Shown here: piece after piece, positions 62,762-64,000 of the stretch
Numbering within the stretch: position 1 is the stretch's first letter
How the letters are laid out: each line of letters begins with the position of its first letter
The notes under the pieces: model-generated
Databases searched by the model: none
Seen by the model: the letters and a program-made list of their open reading frames with translations, nothing else
Told to the model about the DNA's origin: nothing
Program-made: the position numbers and the translations under genes
Source of the DNA: Nissolia schottii
Lineage: Eukaryota; Streptophyta; Magnoliopsida; Fabales; Fabaceae
DNA: 64,000 nucleotides
Assembly: GCA_003254905.1 (NCBI GenBank)
Contig: QANU01013035.1
Coordinates: forward strand, 17,147 to 81,146
Direction: 5' to 3'

Positions 62762-64000
62762 ATTGGATTATTTTTCTTCTCTGTAATTTTATTTTATTTT
62801 ATTTTCTTCTATATAGCTTCTGAAAGTCTCTGTTCTATTCTTGTATCATGCTTTGGAGCCATATTATGAACTCATGTGTAACCTATTGATACATGGCAAA
62901 ACAATAATGACTATCATCAACTATTACGAAACTTAATAAACAATAATCACCACCAATTAATTAATTGAGAGTTACTTAACCGTTACTGGGTGATGTTAAG
63001 TGTTGAAAGAAACATTCCTTTCACTAGTTTTGTTGCTTATTTATATACAAAGGAAATCAAATACGAATGTGTGATGTGTGCCAATGACTTATGGTCTACT
63101 AGCATGCGCTTTGAATGTGGAAAATTGAAAGGAAGAATCATAGTCACTTTCTGGATATTAAATTATTTTAATCGAAATCACTTGTGTTTGAAGTTTGTTG
63201 GACTTGATCTATTAAAACTTAAGCCTGATCGAATTACTATAAGATAAAACATTTAAACACGAGACTCTATTTAAAGAAAATAATTATTAAATCACTTAAA
63301 CTATCAAAATGTTTGTTAATTATATATCCTCTCTCTGTTAAACCTTTAACATTCTGATTTGGATTTTTGTGAAGACTACGTCCTGATCATGACTTGTCCA
63401 GATTGGCACTTTCCTGCAGACTTCCCATCTTTGTTATCACCATCACATATGCGTTTAATACTCAACTAAAATTAAATACAAAGAGTTGATATAATATTAT
63501 CCGTATAAATAAAAAACAAAGAAAAGGAAAATAGTATAATATAATATTAGCAGCAGAAATTGAAGCTTGAATTCAAAGGAGGCTGGCTGCTAAGTGCCTG
63601 TTTGTTTATGCGATTGTACATTCTGAAAGTGCGTTTGCACAACCNCGAATTTACTATTTTACTACACAAAACGAGTTAACACTTATGTAAACTTTTTTTT
63701 AGTAAACTCATACGAGTTTAAGTAAACTCTCAATTCTACTAACGAGTTTACAAGTTAAAATCTACCTACAAATTTACGAGTTTATCCCAAAATGTATAAA
63801 TTTTGTAACTTGGTTAGATACTTACCTAATTTTCTTTATATTAGATAATATATATTGAGTTTATTTAGCTAATTTCATATATTTATCATGATTGAGTTAT
63901 GTTATATTGAACTATAAAATAATACAGATACGAATAAAGTATGACATAATCACTAAGTGTCATGCATTAAGGTGTATTTTATGATATTTCTTTCATTAAT
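62762..64000. other. Right flank of the window
   Basis: AT-rich with no supported gene. The 85-codon frame at 62990-63247 has no recognisable domain. An ambiguous base lies at 63645, and a hAT-related repeat occupies about 63655-63785. Confidence 0.5.
63655..63785. mobile_element. Partial relative of the RhoGDI-intron hAT element
   Basis: ACTCATACGAGTTTAAGTAA, followed by further AACGAGTTTACAAG and TTTACGAGTTTAT blocks, closely resembles the subterminal ACTCGTACGAGTTTAC and GAGTTTAAGTAAACTCG blocks of the element at 49380-50114. Only one side is seen; no end or target duplication could be placed. Confidence 0.5.

Overview
This is a 64-kb piece of a plant nuclear genome. It is AT-rich, and its genes are split by many short GT..AG introns. 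Several genes have leader introns, and TE-derived sequence is common between genes and inside introns. The gene set (COMT-like methyltransferase, FLA7-type arabinogalactan protein, RhoGDI, NOI/RIN4-like protein, plant fimbrin) and two tRNA-derived SINEs of the kind seen in soybean point to a legume, probably Glycine. That placement is inference; I could not search a database.

Layout. 1-946 looks like the 3' end of an LTR retroelement. 1.2-5.8 kb holds a 12-exon cytosolic acetyl-CoA acetyltransferase (+). 7.3 kb has a 71-residue membrane microprotein (+), and 8.6-10.5 kb an 85-residue NOI/RIN4-like protein (+). A p24 cargo receptor (-) follows at 11.2-13.7 kb, converging on it. 15.4-18.1 kb holds a COMT-like O-methyltransferase (-) with two changed substrate-pocket residues. 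18.1-28.7 kb has no convincing gene. It contains MITEs, two hAT-type elements and two degenerate tandem arrays, one with a period near 81 bp.

29.6-32.7 kb encodes a TBC-domain RabGAP (+). 34.4-40.1 kb encodes a 14-exon fimbrin (-). 42.5-44.2 kb encodes an FLA7-like GPI-anchored fasciclin protein (-) with a leader intron of about 0.86 kb. 48.9-51.7 kb encodes RhoGDI (-); its intron 1 carries an Au-like SINE and its intron 4 a 735-bp hAT element with a perfect 8-bp target duplication. 52.6-53.7 kb is a broken KIN17 copy. 57.5-58.5 kb encodes a Glu-rich disordered protein (+). 59.0-60.3 kb is a Pack-MULE-like element with long inverted repeats around HD-Zip II homeobox gene fragments. 60.8-62.8 kb encodes a conserved plant protein of unknown function with an Asn-Asp-Cys motif (+).

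The genes are ordinary housekeeping, trafficking and cell-wall genes, not an operon or cluster. Cytoskeleton and trafficking genes (RabGAP, p24, fimbrin, RhoGDI) are frequent, but I see no sign of functional linkage. The most distinctive items are the HD-Zip II Pack-MULE, the altered COMT-like pocket and the uncharacterised 195-residue protein.

All spliced models were built by hand. Each keeps reading frame and GT/AG ends, but none has transcript support here.
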